Source: Xanthostigma xanthostigma
Lineage: Eukaryota > Arthropoda > Insecta > Raphidioptera > Raphidiidae
Assembly: GCA_963575645.1 (NCBI GenBank)
Contig: OY754465.1
Coordinates: 57,125,901-57,189,900, forward strand
DNA: 64,000 bases
Direction: 5' to 3'
Part shown: one piece after another, positions 43,061 to 54,623 of the stretch
How positions within the stretch are numbered: the first letter of the stretch is position 1
Layout of the letters: each line of letters opens with the position of its first letter
Translations under genes and position numbers: made by a program
Notes under the pieces: model-generated
The model's input: the letters and a program-made list of their open reading frames with translations, nothing else
What the model was told of the DNA's origin: nothing
Databases searched by the model: none

Positions 43061-43684
43061 GCTTTTATAATAAAATTAGAGATATTAGTGGTCGAGTTCC
43101 GGGAGGTGGAACTTTTTTGTAGAAAATTTCTAGCTCTTTCAGAATCTTTTTTGTGATTTCAGATATCTGTAATAGTTTTTGAGATATTCGCAAAAAACCA
43201 AACCCCTCTTGTTATTTACTAGAATGTTTATAAGTTTTGCAATGTTTTCGTCCCCCACTTCAATTTTTTCAAAAAGGTTCTAGATGTCATTCCGAATCGA
43301 ATGACATCATGATCCTAATTTTCGGTGAAGGAGGATTGGAATTCATCAAAAAGGGACATGCAAACCTGGACTATTAATAATGAACCGAGATTCATACTGG
43401 CAAATACTTCCAAATATCTTTGGAAAAGTGTACGTCTTTTGTGGCATGTATTTCAGAGATATTCTACGCATGCTATGCATAATCAAAACTACTGTTTTAA
43501 TATAAATGCTCTACGTATAAAGTATAATGAAAAGTAGATATTGCATTTTTTATTGTTGTTCAGAATGTAATTTACTTTTAAATATATAATATTATTTTTT
43601 GTGTCAATATTGCGACGAATATCATGTTCCTAGGGCCGTCGTTAAACTGTGTGGGGTGTTTAATGTGAAGATTTTTTGGTTCTA
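43061..43684. other. Noncoding stretch
   Basis: No gene. The 70-codon frame at 43325-43537 shows nothing recognisable. Confidence 0.45.
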
Positions 43685-43694
43685 CGTTAATTTA

Positions 43695-43775
43695 TTTATC
43701 GCGCCGCGACAATACGTCGCACGACAATTAACCGCAGCGACAGTTTTTTACGAGACAATTTCTCGCAACAGGAAT
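43695..43775 (-). repeat. GACAATT array, inverse of the 34935 array
   Basis: GACAATA, GACAATT, GACAGTT and GACAATT occur at about 16-bp spacing (43706, 43722, 43739, 43754), with TCGC linkers as in the 34935 array. Confidence 0.55.
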
Positions 43776-44382
43776 TTATCGCAAAATCACTATTCATAAC
43801 TATTTTAATAACATATTTAAGGTTATGGCATGACATAGTTGAATTTTTAATTATATGGCTAAAAAAAAAACACACACAGGTAATAAGCAAGTAAAGTAAA
43901 AAAATATATTGAAAGAAATCATAATAAAAAATTGTACATATCGTCGTTGGTTCTGTAATGCCTCTTATGTGCAAAAAGTAAAATTTGCAGGAAAGGCCAA
44001 AAAGTGGTTATTTCAGCAATGGATATGGTAAGAACTAGCAATTTCAGAGGTATATTACTAATTCATACTTATCTTCACTATACATGTTTAATTAAGACGA
44101 AGTATTTTCTTAAAAAATATTTAACGTTAATTTCGGATTTATTGGCACATGGGAGGAATTATTTGATACAACTTTTCACATAAGAGTTGCTTCCCCTTGT
44201 TGGTTACTGTAAAATTAATTTGGAGGTATTACTAGTGTATAGAGCTCCGTTTCCTGAATCTTTTCATTTAAAAAACGTAAAATCTGCCAAATATGCACAT
44301 AAGAGCTATTATAGAACCAACGAAGATATACCAAAAACAGTTTAAAGGGGTCTTATATGAATCATATTTTATTTTTTTTAAT
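43776..44382. other. Noncoding stretch
   Basis: Nothing recognised. Confidence 0.45.
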
Positions 44383-44612
44383 GCGTTTAACGTCCGGTTT
44401 CTCGTTTTCATGTCATAACAGACGCCATTCGACCCATTAATATTTTCCATCTATTACACTTCCCGTTATTTTATATAGGCGAATGAAGGAATTTTAGAAC
44501 ATTAGGATAAGGTAGGCAAATTTTGATCATAGGAGTTTGACAGGTAATCGGTCATGGCCTTGAATAGAGCCATCTCGATATCTGTCTGGAATTATTGAGG
44601 AAAACCATGATG
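44383..44612 (+). repeat. Family J repeat, copy 2
   Basis: TTAATGCGTTTAACGTCC to GAAAACCATGATG, parallel to 38320-38608 with small indels. Confidence 0.75.
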
Positions 44613-45750
44613 AAGAAAATAATTAAGCTTTAGACATAATTTGACTACAGCAGTATATTTCGTATAATGTGTCTGATTTTCCCAAAACTACAAACTAGGT
44701 ACACGAGAAAGTTTAACCTTTTTTGTTTAATTTTTACGTTACCTATCAAACTTTCGAATAATCAATTTTTCAAAATTTGTCTAGAGTCAGTCGGGCTAAG
44801 TTTAATAATATTGTGTATTTCCAGTGAGTCTCTCATTTAAGATTGTTAACACAATCACATTTTTAATAATTAATTACTTGAAAACTAGACGTCAGAGATT
44901 TAAAAAAACTAGTTGATTGTGCGAGATATCATAAACAACATAAATACATCGAAAGAATAGAATATTTACTTCGTTGTCATCAGCCGTCAGTATAGTTGAA
45001 AATTTTATACGTTCCAAAGCTATAACTTTTAAACTAAACGTGAAAAAACTTAATTGTTTTTTAAATATTCATCGGTACTTCCTTTTTAACTGAATCGTTA
45101 CATATTTTTAAAAATTCGTAAGAGCCGTTTTCAGAATATAGTTTAAAATGTGGTGTTTTTCGACGTTCTACATAGGAAATGAATGCAAAAAATTCTGAAT
45201 AACTCAAATTTGGCACGTGCAATCACTTTGAAATTTTTACATCTGTTAGATTATATATACCTCGCGAATAGTTAATTGTTTTAAATAATTTTTATAACTG
45301 TTTAGAATACTGTTCATCCGTTCATGGTGATCTTTTTTATTTAAAATTTTGTATGTTGCATTTTAAGTGGAACGTTTTTTTCTAATGCATTAACGATTTA
45401 CATACCTATTAAATAATTTTACTGTATTTTAAGTAAATAAAATTTTACTGTAAAATATTTAAATATAAAATTTCTATGACACTATATCTACCCTAAATTA
45501 AAGTCAAGAGTGAAATGCCGGACAAACCTTCCGCCGGCCCTGGACGTATAGTACTTGTATGAATGGTAAATAAGTTAGTATTACTGCGTTCGAGGGATTT
45601 GACAATTGTGGGAATAGCCATGCTCTGCACGTTTAGATCATTCATAGTAATTATATCGTCCATTTTTCAAATGTTAACAACATTTAGAAAACATCCGATT
45701 TCTTTTTTATTCTTTTAGTTGAGGTTACCGACTATCACAATGATGCTATC
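44613..45750. other. AT-rich noncoding stretch
   Basis: No gene or recognisable repeat in about 1.1 kb. Confidence 0.5.
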
Positions 45751-45762
45751 TATATATAAACA

Positions 45763-46009
45763 CTAGCGGTTCGTCCCGGTTTCACCCGGGTGCGATAGAT
45801 ATAATTCTGTAAATGTATTTCGTTTTCGGCGACCGGCGTCTGACCTATAACAGCTTTGAGCAGATTCTATCAGATTTGCTTCTGAACTAATAGCTTTGAG
45901 TGAATTCTGCCAGATGCTGCTACTTGGAACTAAAACCGTGTTTTTTTGGTTTGCTTCTGAATAGCTTTAAACAAATTCTATGAGATGTCGCTGAATGCTA
46001 TTGAAAGTT
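45763..46009 (-). mobile_element. Helitron 3' end with internal repeats
   Basis: On the minus strand CACCCGGGTGAAACCGGGAC precedes the CTAG end (45763-45766) and T. Interior phrases (TCTGATAGAATCTGCTC type) occur three times and match the sequence at 53634-53935. The 5' end is not found; family B begins at 46010. Confidence 0.65.
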
Positions 46010-47018
46010 TTTTTTGACGTGATAACGTCTTATAAATTGATGAATCACCAATCTTATAAATTGATAAAACACCGGCTGCATGCACGAAAAAGTGTAACGT
46101 TCCTAACGCTCGTAACGCGTAACGTTCCTAACGCGTAACGTTCCGCCTGACCCTGTGCGTGCTTTTTGCTAATTTCTCGCTCAATTTAAATCAGATCGGT
46201 TTGAAACCAGTCTTAAACGAAAGAGGAGAACATTTTACATAGATTTCGTATAACAGAATTTGCCTAAACAGTTTTTTTATACAAATTTATATAGAAAAAT
46301 AGCTGTATAAATGCAATGTTGTCTAATGCATGGCGCGCGCGCGACGCGGTCGGTCGTCTTTGTTTGCCGTACATGGAAATTAGAAAATAACGTATGCCTT
46401 GTCTTAACATGAAAACAGCTGCATTTCTAATGTTTAATTCAATTTTTTGACATTAGTATTTTCTCAAATGCAACGCCTTCTAAGTTAACTATTGGAATAA
46501 CTAATTATTATTAGAACATAATAGTTTGACAGTATCAAACGTCACTTTTGACATTTCTTATCATTCCGACACCAAGGATAAGCGGATTGAAACCAAATTT
46601 TGGGAGGATGTTTGATATGCAAATATGAAGTGGCCTATTGTTTTTGGGGAACATCGGCGCATGCGTAAAAGAATATATCTTTTATAATGATGTTTTATAT
46701 AATAATAATATAGTTTTTAAAACGGTTTTTACTCTATCTATTTTTACTAGAAATTTTTGTAAATTTTTTGGGGAAAATCGGCGCATGCGCAAAAGAGATA
46801 TATGCCATAGTTGTTTTTTATATAATAATAGTATACTTTTTATAGTGTTTTATTATTCTACTTAATAAAATTTACCTAAATTTGAAGCGAAAGATGCAAT
46901 ATCATAGATTCGAATTATTATAATTATTATATAAATTTAGGTTATGTATTACGGAATACGTTATCACGTAAAACTATCGTCCGTAAACCGACTTTACAGA
47001 CAACCAATTTTTTTTTTG
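46010..47018 (+). mobile_element. Family B element, copy 1, interrupted
   Basis: Starts TTTTTTGACGTGATAACGTC and ends CGTTATCACGTAAAACTATC then ACCGACTTTACAGACAACC. ACGTGATAACG and its complement form an inverted pair near the ends. A GTAACGTTCC-type repeat lies at 46096-46153. Family C copy 3 is inserted at 46556-46866. Copies 2 and 3 are at 48244 and 56504. Confidence 0.8.
46556..46866 (+). mobile_element. Family C repeat, copy 3, rearranged
   Basis: TTGTTTTTGGGGAACATCGG and GGGGAAAATCGGCGCATGCG are two successive copies of the same segment, about 130 bp apart, so the 3' half of family C is duplicated in tandem here. Confidence 0.72.
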
Positions 47019-47403
47019 AGAAAACACCGTAATTATGTGCAAAATATTTAATAAAAACTATCCTATAGCGTAAGTAGGACATGGGAAAAAGAACAGCATG
47101 GAAATCGGTTTAGCGGTTCTTAAGCGGACAAACAGACATAGACAGAAAGACGTTGCGTTTTACAAGAGAAGAGAACTCAAAACTGAAAGCAGAGTGACGT
47201 TCTTTCTCGAGTTAACATCGAGGGATGTTCTGATGGTTCTGTCAATCATAAATCGATCCGTTTAATGCAGCCTGTGGAGATAGGTTAATAGCCAATTTAA
47301 TTACTCTTCGTTTTACTTTAATGGTTCTGACGCCGCTGTCTGTTAACACTGTTAAGCGACAACACATGCACGTGGAACATACATCTTTTGTTTTTTACGC
47401 AAA
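47019..47403. other. Noncoding spacer
   Basis: AACAGACATAGACAG near 47131 may be a decayed repeat tail. No gene. Confidence 0.4.
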
Positions 47404-47577
47404 CTAGCCGTTACCCGCGTTTCCGCGCGCGATTGAGATGAAACACGGCAGCGACAACAGAAGTGGAGCCTAGAACTCAATGTGTTAAATATGAATAGGA
47501 AATACACAATTACTATTTTATATAACATATAACAGTGTTATTAGCCGTTTTAAGTGCGGAAAATTTATTTTTTTAAT
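47404..47577 (-). mobile_element. Helitron 3' end, third subfamily
   Basis: Minus-strand end CGCGGGTAACGG then CTAG (47404-47407) and T. The inner CGACAACAGAAGTGGAGCC (plus strand) is the inverse of the module ending at 41897. The adjacent minisatellite may belong to the same Helitron. Confidence 0.6.
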
Positions 47578-47738
47578 TTATTTTTTTTGCGCAGTGAAAA
47601 GGGAAAGGCGTTTGGGGGAAGTTCTTTAAAAAACAATTAGGGGTTGTGTCGATGCGATGGCGTTTTTTTTTTGCGCAGTGAAAAGGGGAGGGCGTTAGTG
47701 AGGAGTTCGTTAAAAATAATTACGAGGTCGTGTATACA
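47578..47738 (+). repeat. 82-bp minisatellite, second locus
   Basis: TTTTGCGCAGTGAAAAGGG occurs near 47586 and again near 47668, with GATGCGATGGCG between. It is the same unit as 15733-15912 with different substitutions. Confidence 0.85.
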
Positions 47739-47788
47739 AAGTGAGATAGTAATACAGTAATTCTATACACCAGTAAGTTGCTATGACA

Positions 47789-48236
47789 TATAGAATAGAA
47801 TAGAATAATAATTTATTGCTAAGGCAATCGGACCAGATTCAATCCATACGGATTGGTCTTCCATCTGTCCTTATAATTACATAAAAGTAACAGAAACAAT
47901 AAAAATTTAAAAAAATTAAATATTTTGCCGATTTACGAGCTTCGTATTAATCATCTTAATAAAAGTTTTCATTTGATTGCGATGTGAAATGGCCTGGTTT
48001 AAGATAGTGCTATCAAGCTCATTTAGTAATTTAGGCGCTATTTAAAATTTGAAGTTCAATATATTTATAAGAAGAGCTGGCTCATTTTCTTTTAAGATTT
48101 TAAATAAAAAAGTATACATATCCAACAATCTTCTGTTAGCCATATTTAAAATGCCATGTTGTACTAAGTATGATGGTGTTATATGTGATTTCTGACTGGT
48201 TAGATTAAAAAAATGACAGTGAAAAACGAAAAACAA
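47789..48236 (-). pseudogene. LINE ORF2 C-terminus and 3' tail
   Basis: Minus frame 48236-47916 reads HITPSYLVQHGILNMANRRL, then LFKILKENEPALL, an in-frame TAA at about 48042, then APKLLNELDSTIL and HRNQMKTFIKMINTKL. This resembles the region after reverse transcriptase in non-LTR elements. Downstream are AATAAA and a short ATTCT repeat (47789-47812), typical of a LINE 3' end. The upstream part is cut off by family B copy 2. Confidence 0.55.
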
Positions 48237-48243
48237 TTATTCC

Positions 48244-48833
48244 ATTTTTGACGTGATAACGTCTTATAAATTGATGAATCACCAATCTTATAAATTGATA
48301 AAACACCGGCTGCATGCACGAAAAAGTGTAACGTTCCTAACGTTACGTTCCTAACGTTCCGCCTGACCCTGTGCTTTTCTCGAAAACGGCTCTAACGATT
48401 TGGATGAAATTTACTGAAAAGGGATTTTGGGGGGCAAAAAATCGTTTTAGCTAGGTCTCATCTCTCGAAAAAATCGTTTTCTTACAAATTTTATCATTAT
48501 AAAAATCAATTTTTTGACGTATGAAAATACTTAAATATTGTAAGTAGGTTTTGGAATTTTATATAAACAGTGAAACAATTGTTTTATAAATATTATGACA
48601 GCTAATCTTTGAGACTTAAAATAAATACGAAAGAAAGAAAGTTAAAAAAACAATTATATTATATGGTGAGTAATTTAAATAAATAAAATTAACCTAAATT
48701 TGAAGCGAAAGATGCAATATCATAGATTCGAATTATTATAATTATTATATAAATTTAGGTTATGTATTACGGAATACGTTATCACGTAAAACTATCGTCC
48801 GTAAACCGACTTTACAGACAACCAATTTTTTTT
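48244..48833 (+). mobile_element. Family B element, copy 2
   Basis: Starts TTTTTGACGTGATAACGTC and ends GACTTTACAGACAACCAA. It has a shorter GTAACGTTCC repeat than copy 1. The last 140 bp match copy 1 almost base for base. Confidence 0.8.
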
Positions 48834-49470
48834 ACGTATTTTTGGAAAAAATTGTGAATAATCATCAAAGTTTTTTTTTGGGAACGTTCAAATTTAGCGT
48901 TTTCTACGACTTAGAAAAAAATTAAAAATTTGGGCACATCGAGTTATCGTACTGGACCCGGTACAGATTCAATTCGACCGCACGAAGAAGCTGTACTTGC
49001 AATCGGCATAACGAAAGCCGCTAAGGACGTGGTAATTAATATGAAATGAATAATGACGGCGGGGGCGAGTAAAGCGCTAAGCCAAACACACAACTTTGTC
49101 TATAAACACTTGTTCTGCACACATGCATGCATTAAGAAGACGGATAGTTGCAAGTATGGGGTAATATGACGAAGGTAAGTTTCACATGTCAAACTTGAAA
49201 CACTATCCTCCTTTAGCTCGTCTCGGTTGGCGCTCTGTCCACCTCCACATCCCACTGTCATCTATAGACTGTTTTTAAATGCTGGCATAATAGATAAGAG
49301 GTGAAAAAAATGTTTCCTTTTTAGGGTTCCGTACCTCAAAAGGAAAAAGGCTCCCTTATAGGATCATTTTGTTGTCCATAGCACCAATATGAAAATAGTA
49401 TGGACGTATCTGATCGCTTTGCCAGCTGACACAACCTGCGCAGCTTGTCTGCGTGACTTTTTTTTTAATT
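48834..49470. other. Noncoding spacer
   Basis: TTTTTAGGGTTCCGTACCTC near 49318 is a fragment of a common lepidopteran repeat (from memory). No gene. Confidence 0.45.
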
Positions 49471-50121
49471 AACGGGAGTCGGCTGTCACCAGGAACACCG
49501 CAGTCTCTAGGACTTATTGTGTTATCTCCCAATCTCTTATATCACTCGATCCAGTATCCTCGTTCCTTGCACTAGCTTGTGCAGTCCGTGGACTGGGTGA
49601 TTGATATAATCTTCTGGACTCATTCAACATTATCCATAAATTATATGTCTTCTACGATTCAAAGCCTCACATTCACACAGAATATGATACACTGTTTCTG
49701 TCTCCACTCTCCTTATTGTCTTCATTAAACAGTCCGATTTTTTGGAGGTGTCTTTCAGGGCACCCTGTCCTGTCAGAACTACTACGAGACGAAGATTGCT
49801 CCTACTGAGTTGTTGTTCATTCATCTTTCGGGATGGCTCTTTAATAAAAGTCTTGCCATGTTGCTGCCCGGAAATTTATTCTAGTATGGCTTGTGCTGAT
49901 TTTTGATCCATTCACTTATTTGATTCCGTACTGTGCTTTTGGACACTCCAAGGCAGGCTTTGAGCCAATGTATGGAGTTGACAATCTTTTCCTCGCCAGC
50001 TCATCAGCTTCAACGTTGCCTTCGATTCCAGAGTGTTCCGGCACCCACAGTAAAGTTACTTTGTTCTGTTCTGCCAGAACTCTTAATAAGCTACTCTTGC
50101 CTCTTGATCATTTTTAGATGA
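49471..50121 (-). pseudogene. LINE RNase H and C-terminal remnant
   Basis: Minus strand, about 50105-49960: LWVPEHSGIEGNVEADELA, the conserved end of the RNase H domain in I/LOA/R1-like non-LTR elements. A one-base shift then gives GVSKSTVRNQISEWIKNQH. After two stops comes LSRSNLRLVVVLTGQG and a Cys-rich tail ETVYHILCECEALNRRR (49640-49820). The order is that of a LINE ORF2 C-terminus; one frameshift and at least three stops make it dead. Confidence 0.75.
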
Positions 50122-50240
50122 TTAAATCCATACATATACATATGGGGCAAGCAAACTCAGCTAGCAGTAAGTCGAGGGAAACCTAGTCAGCGATACATTT
50201 AAATAGGCGGTAGATGCTTCTGCCTAACTTCTACGTAATA
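50122..50240. other. Unannotated spacer
   Basis: Nothing recognised. Confidence 0.35.
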
Positions 50241-50545
50241 ACTTTCAAAGTATCAGCTGACGGTTTTTTCACCGAGATACAGCCAGCTGACCTATATATT
50301 TATCCACAGTTGCATATAAGCTATCATTAGGTAAATTTTTGTTTGAGAGGAAATCACTGAAAGTAAAAATTTTTTTTCATGTTCGAGACATCAGCTGACG
50401 TACAATACACTGTTATAACCAGCTGATTTTTTTTTCGTTGAGATATTGGGTTAGCTACAATTTGACAAATTTTTAGCTGAGAGGAAATGAGTGAATGTAT
50501 TTTTTTTCTCATCCCCCCAATCGTACCGCAGCTGACGGTCATAAG
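50241..50545. repeat. Diverged tandem duplication rich in CAGCTG
   Basis: GAGAGGAAATCACTGAA (about 50346) and GAGAGGAAATGAGTGAA (about 50480) mark two units about 134 bp apart. CAGCTGAC or CAGCTGAT occurs five times in 300 bp. Confidence 0.6.
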
Positions 50546-50818
50546 GCTTTATGATACTATTCTCTGATGCGTCTCACCAATTATCTCTTGATAGAAAATA
50601 ATTAACCAAATTTTCACCTGGCTCCCTGACTATAAGTCCTGTCTGGAGACCTACCACAGGACGAAGATTGTTCCTACTTAAGTCCGCGCGACTTAGGCAC
50701 TGCCGGAGGACGAAATATTCGTTATACTATGACGGCAGCCAGGACAAGTCCAGCGGTTATTCCGGCGACAAAACGTGCCTTGTATGTGTATAGCGGCCTT
50801 TACTACCACGTTTATATT
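50546..50818. other. Spacer with a LINE scrap
   Basis: GGACGAAGATTGTTCCTAC at 50662 repeats a phrase from the LINE remnant at 49790. Confidence 0.4.
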
Positions 50819-51120
50819 AACTTGCTTTTCGTGTATGTCGGGCGGAACTTTGTAATTAATTTTAAACTAGCTTCATGATGGGATAGAGACTTGAAATTTT
50901 TAACATAACTCAGAATTAGATGACAATAAAGAAGAAAACAATTAAAGAAATAAATAATTTTTATTTATTAACTTGCTTTTCGTGTATGTCGGGCGGAATT
51001 TTGTAATTGATTTTAAACCAACTTCATGATGAGCTGGAGACTTGGAATTTTTAACATAACTCAGAATTAGATGACAATACGAGAAAATACTAAAATAAAG
51101 AAGAAAATAATCAAAGAAAT
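50819..51120 (+). repeat. 151-bp tandem duplication
   Basis: CTTGCTTTTCGTGTATGTCG begins at 50821 and 50972. It is the unit of a repeat I recall from many Lepidoptera. Confidence 0.85.
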
Positions 51121-51582
51121 AAAGAAATTTTATGTAATAGATTTTGCGATTTGTACATCCAGTATCCAGACTATGTGTGTCTAGTGGCTCAACGTCGACC
51201 GGTAGAGAATAATTTACATAACATTAAGTTGGTCAACGTGACTCATCTAACTTTATACACACATCTATATACACATGTGTGGACACTATAAAGTCTCTGG
51301 AATACAGACGCTGTGTGTGACTGATATCAAATTGTTACATAAAACATAACATTTGCATTTATTGAGCTTATTATATATGTATTTTGAAAGCTTCATATAC
51401 ATATTATTTAAATTTTGACTATAATTTTGCATGTCCACTGTTGTCGACATTGTATCTTTATTACAAACTAAAACTTAACAGTTAATAAGAAGTTTTAACA
51501 TAACAGGATGCAATTTTAGCGGTTAATAATTTATAGATCAGCAACAACTGAGATAACATTAAAATTATTTCACGTAATTGCA
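51121..51582. other. Noncoding stretch
   Basis: No supported feature. Confidence 0.45.
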
Positions 51583-51590
51583 ATTTTAAG

Positions 51591-51957
51591 TAGGGATGTT
51601 ATGGATATAAATATTCGGATCTGGATACGGATACGGATATAGGAATAATATACCGGTTTCAGTTTTGGATTCGGATTTTTTAACGGATTGTTGAAGTAAA
51701 ATACAAATAGAAAATTATTTGATTTTATTTTTAGATCACCATTTGGGACTACTATCATTCATAATCATATTTCATATAAGTAATCTCATAGCTCCTTATT
51801 CTTACTTAAAATGCAAAAATAAAACTATAATTAATAAAACATTCGCCTCTATCCATAAATTATTCGAAACGTTTATATCGAATTCGGTTACGGTTACATT
51901 TTTATATCGGATATAAGATAGTTTCGGTTACAGTTACGGAGCTCCCTAACATCCCTA
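51591..51957. mobile_element. hAT-type MITE with 8-bp duplication
   Basis: Ends TAGGGATGTTA and complement. The flanks ATTTTAAG (51583-51590) and ATTTTAAT (51958-51965) agree at 7 of 8. The subterminal regions repeat GGATACGGATA-like hexamers. No transposase. Confidence 0.85.
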
Positions 51958-51965
51958 ATTTTAAT

Positions 51966-52351
51966 GTAGGTCACTCGCGACAGTCGTAGACAAAGTAAGT
52001 ACCTACGTTAGAGATTCACCGTGCATTTTTGTAAGAGACTGTACCCAACACATCAAAGCTTTAATATACAGATGCACTCCTATACATACAATATTACAAT
52101 AATTGCAACTACAAAAAAATATTTTTATTTTAAAAATCTATATTTTTTTAACAAATCGCTAAAAAAATCAGTTTTTTTGAAAAATTTATAATTTTTGAAT
52201 TTACATTGGATTAGTTTTTAAGAAATATAGGTACTAAGAACCGTTTTCGAGATATTCTGCAATATACTCGTTTTCGTTATATACGTGGCATACCTTCAGC
52301 ATGATAATTAATAATTATACAAGCTAATTATTATTTATTATAATATTACAA
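51966..52351. other. Noncoding spacer
   Basis: AT-rich, nothing recognised. Confidence 0.45.
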
Positions 52352-52424
52352 GCCCGGCTGGCTCAGTCGGTAGAACATGCGTATGTTAATATCAGGGTCG
52401 TGGGTTCTAGCCCCACGTTGGGCG
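52352..52424 (+). pseudogene. tRNA-Lys-like pseudogene
   Basis: The acceptor GCCCGGC, GGCTCAGTCGGTAGAACATG and CAGGGTCGTGGGTTC match tRNA-Lys, and it ends CCCCACGTTGGGC. The anticodon loop reads ATGTTAA (GTT instead of CTT) and the anticodon stem has three mismatches. The T-loop has T for G. It is non-functional as it stands; T-runs follow. Confidence 0.8.
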
Positions 52425-52611
52425 AATATATTTTTAATTTTTTTTTATTTTCTACATTAGGTACTTTATTCTAAGGCTTACATTTAAATTTATTTTAATA
52501 ACTGTAGGTATCTATATAGAAATTATTTAATTAAATATTTATTATATTTGATTAATTATACAGTAATTATTGATTTAAATGAAATTTATTACTTAAAAAA
52601 GTGTAAATACT
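52425..52611. other. Unannotated spacer
   Basis: AT-rich, nothing recognised. Confidence 0.4.
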
Positions 52612-52767
52612 GCTCTTTTATCGACAAAAAACTTTTGAATGGTAACTCCGATCATCATGTTTGGACACAACATTAATCTCGGTAAACTAACATGAACGTG
52701 CGTACTCATGTCCCTCCCTTCTCCATTCCCTCTTTTGCACCCGGGTGAAACCGGACGGGACCGCTAG
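52612..52767 (+). mobile_element. Helitron 3' fragment
   Basis: Contains GACAAAAAACTTTTGAATGG, a GAACGTGCGTACTCATG block and CACCCGGGTGAAACCGG, ending CTAG (52764-52767) then T. Confidence 0.75.
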
Positions 52768-53160
52768 TTATAAATATGTTTTTACTTGTTTTAGTTTATT
52801 GTTCATATTTTATTTTTCAGCTAAGACTATATCTCTAAGTCTTGTATTCTTTATCTTAAATATTTCCACATTTAATAATTTCCAGTTAAATTTAAAGTGG
52901 CAATAGCATCAAAGTAGATTTTTAACACGTTTGTTCAGCAAAAGTATACATAATGGAAATGATTGCGCGTCTACTAATGCAAGTTACAGATAAAAAATAG
53001 GAAATCCTCGTTTAGCGAGAATACTTTGACACAATTGTGTTTTATTCTATATGGGGAACGTGCGATTTAAAAGCATAGAAGGTTGGTATGTATGAATTAT
53101 TAGCACACCGACAAACTGACAGATGAAACTACAGCTTCATTTTGAATCTTATAATAAAGA
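52768..53160. other. Noncoding spacer
   Basis: No supported feature. Confidence 0.4.
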
Positions 53161-53206
53161 AAATAAAATGTCTGTTAACTTGCGCGGGGACGCGAGTAAC
53201 GGCTAG
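53161..53206 (+). mobile_element. Helitron 3' end, third subfamily
   Basis: GCGCGGGGACGCGAGTAACG then CTAG (53203-53206) and T. Only the terminal hairpin region is recognisable. Confidence 0.55.
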
Positions 53207-53452
53207 TATTGAATAGCAAAAAAATTAGTGATTCGCGAACTTTCGTTACATCACTAATCTATCTATACCTAGTACTTCTATTAAACAGAGAAAAGATTTG
53301 TTTTTTTGTTTGTCATGATTAAACTCAAACACTACTGGACCGATTTTAAAAATTCTTTCACTAATAGATTGCTATATTATCACATATTGTTAATCGAGTT
53401 AAATTAGGGATTCCTACGAAAACTCCAATAATGTAACCCAAGATGTAAATAC
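53207..53452 (+). mobile_element. Helitron-like 5' fragment, degenerate
   Basis: TCTATACCTAGTACTTC near 53270 and CAAACACTACTGGACCG resemble the 5' part of the short Helitrons. Poorly preserved. Confidence 0.35.
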
Positions 53453-53633
53453 TTATAATATAAAACTCAAAATTTGTCTGTCCGACAAAAAGTTTTGAAC
53501 GGAAAGTCCGATCATCATGAAATTTGGACACGACATTCATCTCGTTAAGTTAAGATGAATGTGCGTACTCATATTCCCTCCCACCCCTACACCCGTTCTT
53601 TTGCACCCGGGTGAAACCGGGACGGACCGCTAT
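53453..53633 (+). mobile_element. Helitron 3' part at a head-to-tail junction
   Basis: AACTCAAAATTTGTCTGTCC to GCACCCGGGTGAAACCGGG and CCGCTAT. The expected CTAG has lost its G, and a new TCTATATATATACAAATC begins at once, so two elements are joined head to tail. Confidence 0.65.
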
Positions 53634-53935
53634 CTATATATATACAAATCTCGTTTCACAATTTGGCCGCGCTAATCTCCGGAAGCACTGAACCGATTTT
53701 AATGAGATTTTGTAAATGTGTCTGGCTTGGTGCAACTTACGCTATAGGATAGTTTTTATTAAATATTTGGTACAAAATTACGGTGATTTATTAAAAAAAA
53801 AACTGTGGTAGTAACATGCAGCGACATCTGATAGAATTTCTTTAAAACTATTTGTTTAGAAGCAAACAAAAAACGGTTTTAGTACCAAGTAGCGACATCT
53901 GATAGAATTCGCTCAAAGCGGGTGTTACATTACAC
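53632..53935 (+). mobile_element. Helitron-like element abutting the previous one
   Basis: Starts TCTATATATATACAAATCTC, continues CGCGCTAATCTCCGGAAGC, and contains GCGACATCTGATAGAATT twice (about 53821 and 53891). It shares this with 45763-46009. No defined 3' end. Confidence 0.5.
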
Positions 53936-54376
53936 GAACCATTTGGAACCACTTTTGACCCCTTAGTAACTCAAAATCTATTTAAGATAAACACATGAAA
54001 TTTTGTTTATTTATTAAAACTCCTTAGATTAACTAGAACCCCAAATTTCATAAATATTGGTCAAACGGCTATTGAGAACGTCTAAAAATCGGCATTTTTA
54101 TCACTGACTGACTATATATAGATCAAAAACCTAACCCACTTCCAGATGACCTAGTAAGTTGAAATGTGGCGTCCAGCTAGGTAATTGTGTGTATATTAAG
54201 GAAAAAATCAGAAAACGGTGAATTTTTAAGACCTGAAATATTTTCCAAGCAATCGATTTTTATTAACACCTAGCGCCTTTCGAAAATGAAAACTATAGGT
54301 ACATACAAGAAAAAAGATTATTTTACAAATCACTTTTGAATGATAAATAATAATAACTTCTTTACATAAAGTTGTG
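53936..54376. other. Noncoding spacer
   Basis: Nothing recognised. Confidence 0.45.
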
Positions 54377-54623
54377 ATATCCCATCAAAAACATAAATGT
54401 TAAAAAGGAAGCCAAGTTCGATATTCAATACAAACAGAATTGAAATCTAAAAGAGTGCCAAGTTTTCATAAATATAAATATTAGTTTAGATATAAACCAT
54501 AAATAGGTATAGAACACAAAAACTTGCCAAGTGAAAACGTGGCACCCTTTTAGATTTCAATTCTGTTTGTATTGAATATTGAACTTGACTTCCTTTTTCA
54601 CATTTATGTTTTTGATGGGATAT
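54377..54623. mobile_element. Fold-back element, about 245 bp
   Basis: ATATCCCATCAAAAACATAA and TTCAATACAAACAGAATTG have inverse copies on the right. The arms are about 105 bp around a loop of about 40 bp. Confidence 0.88.
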
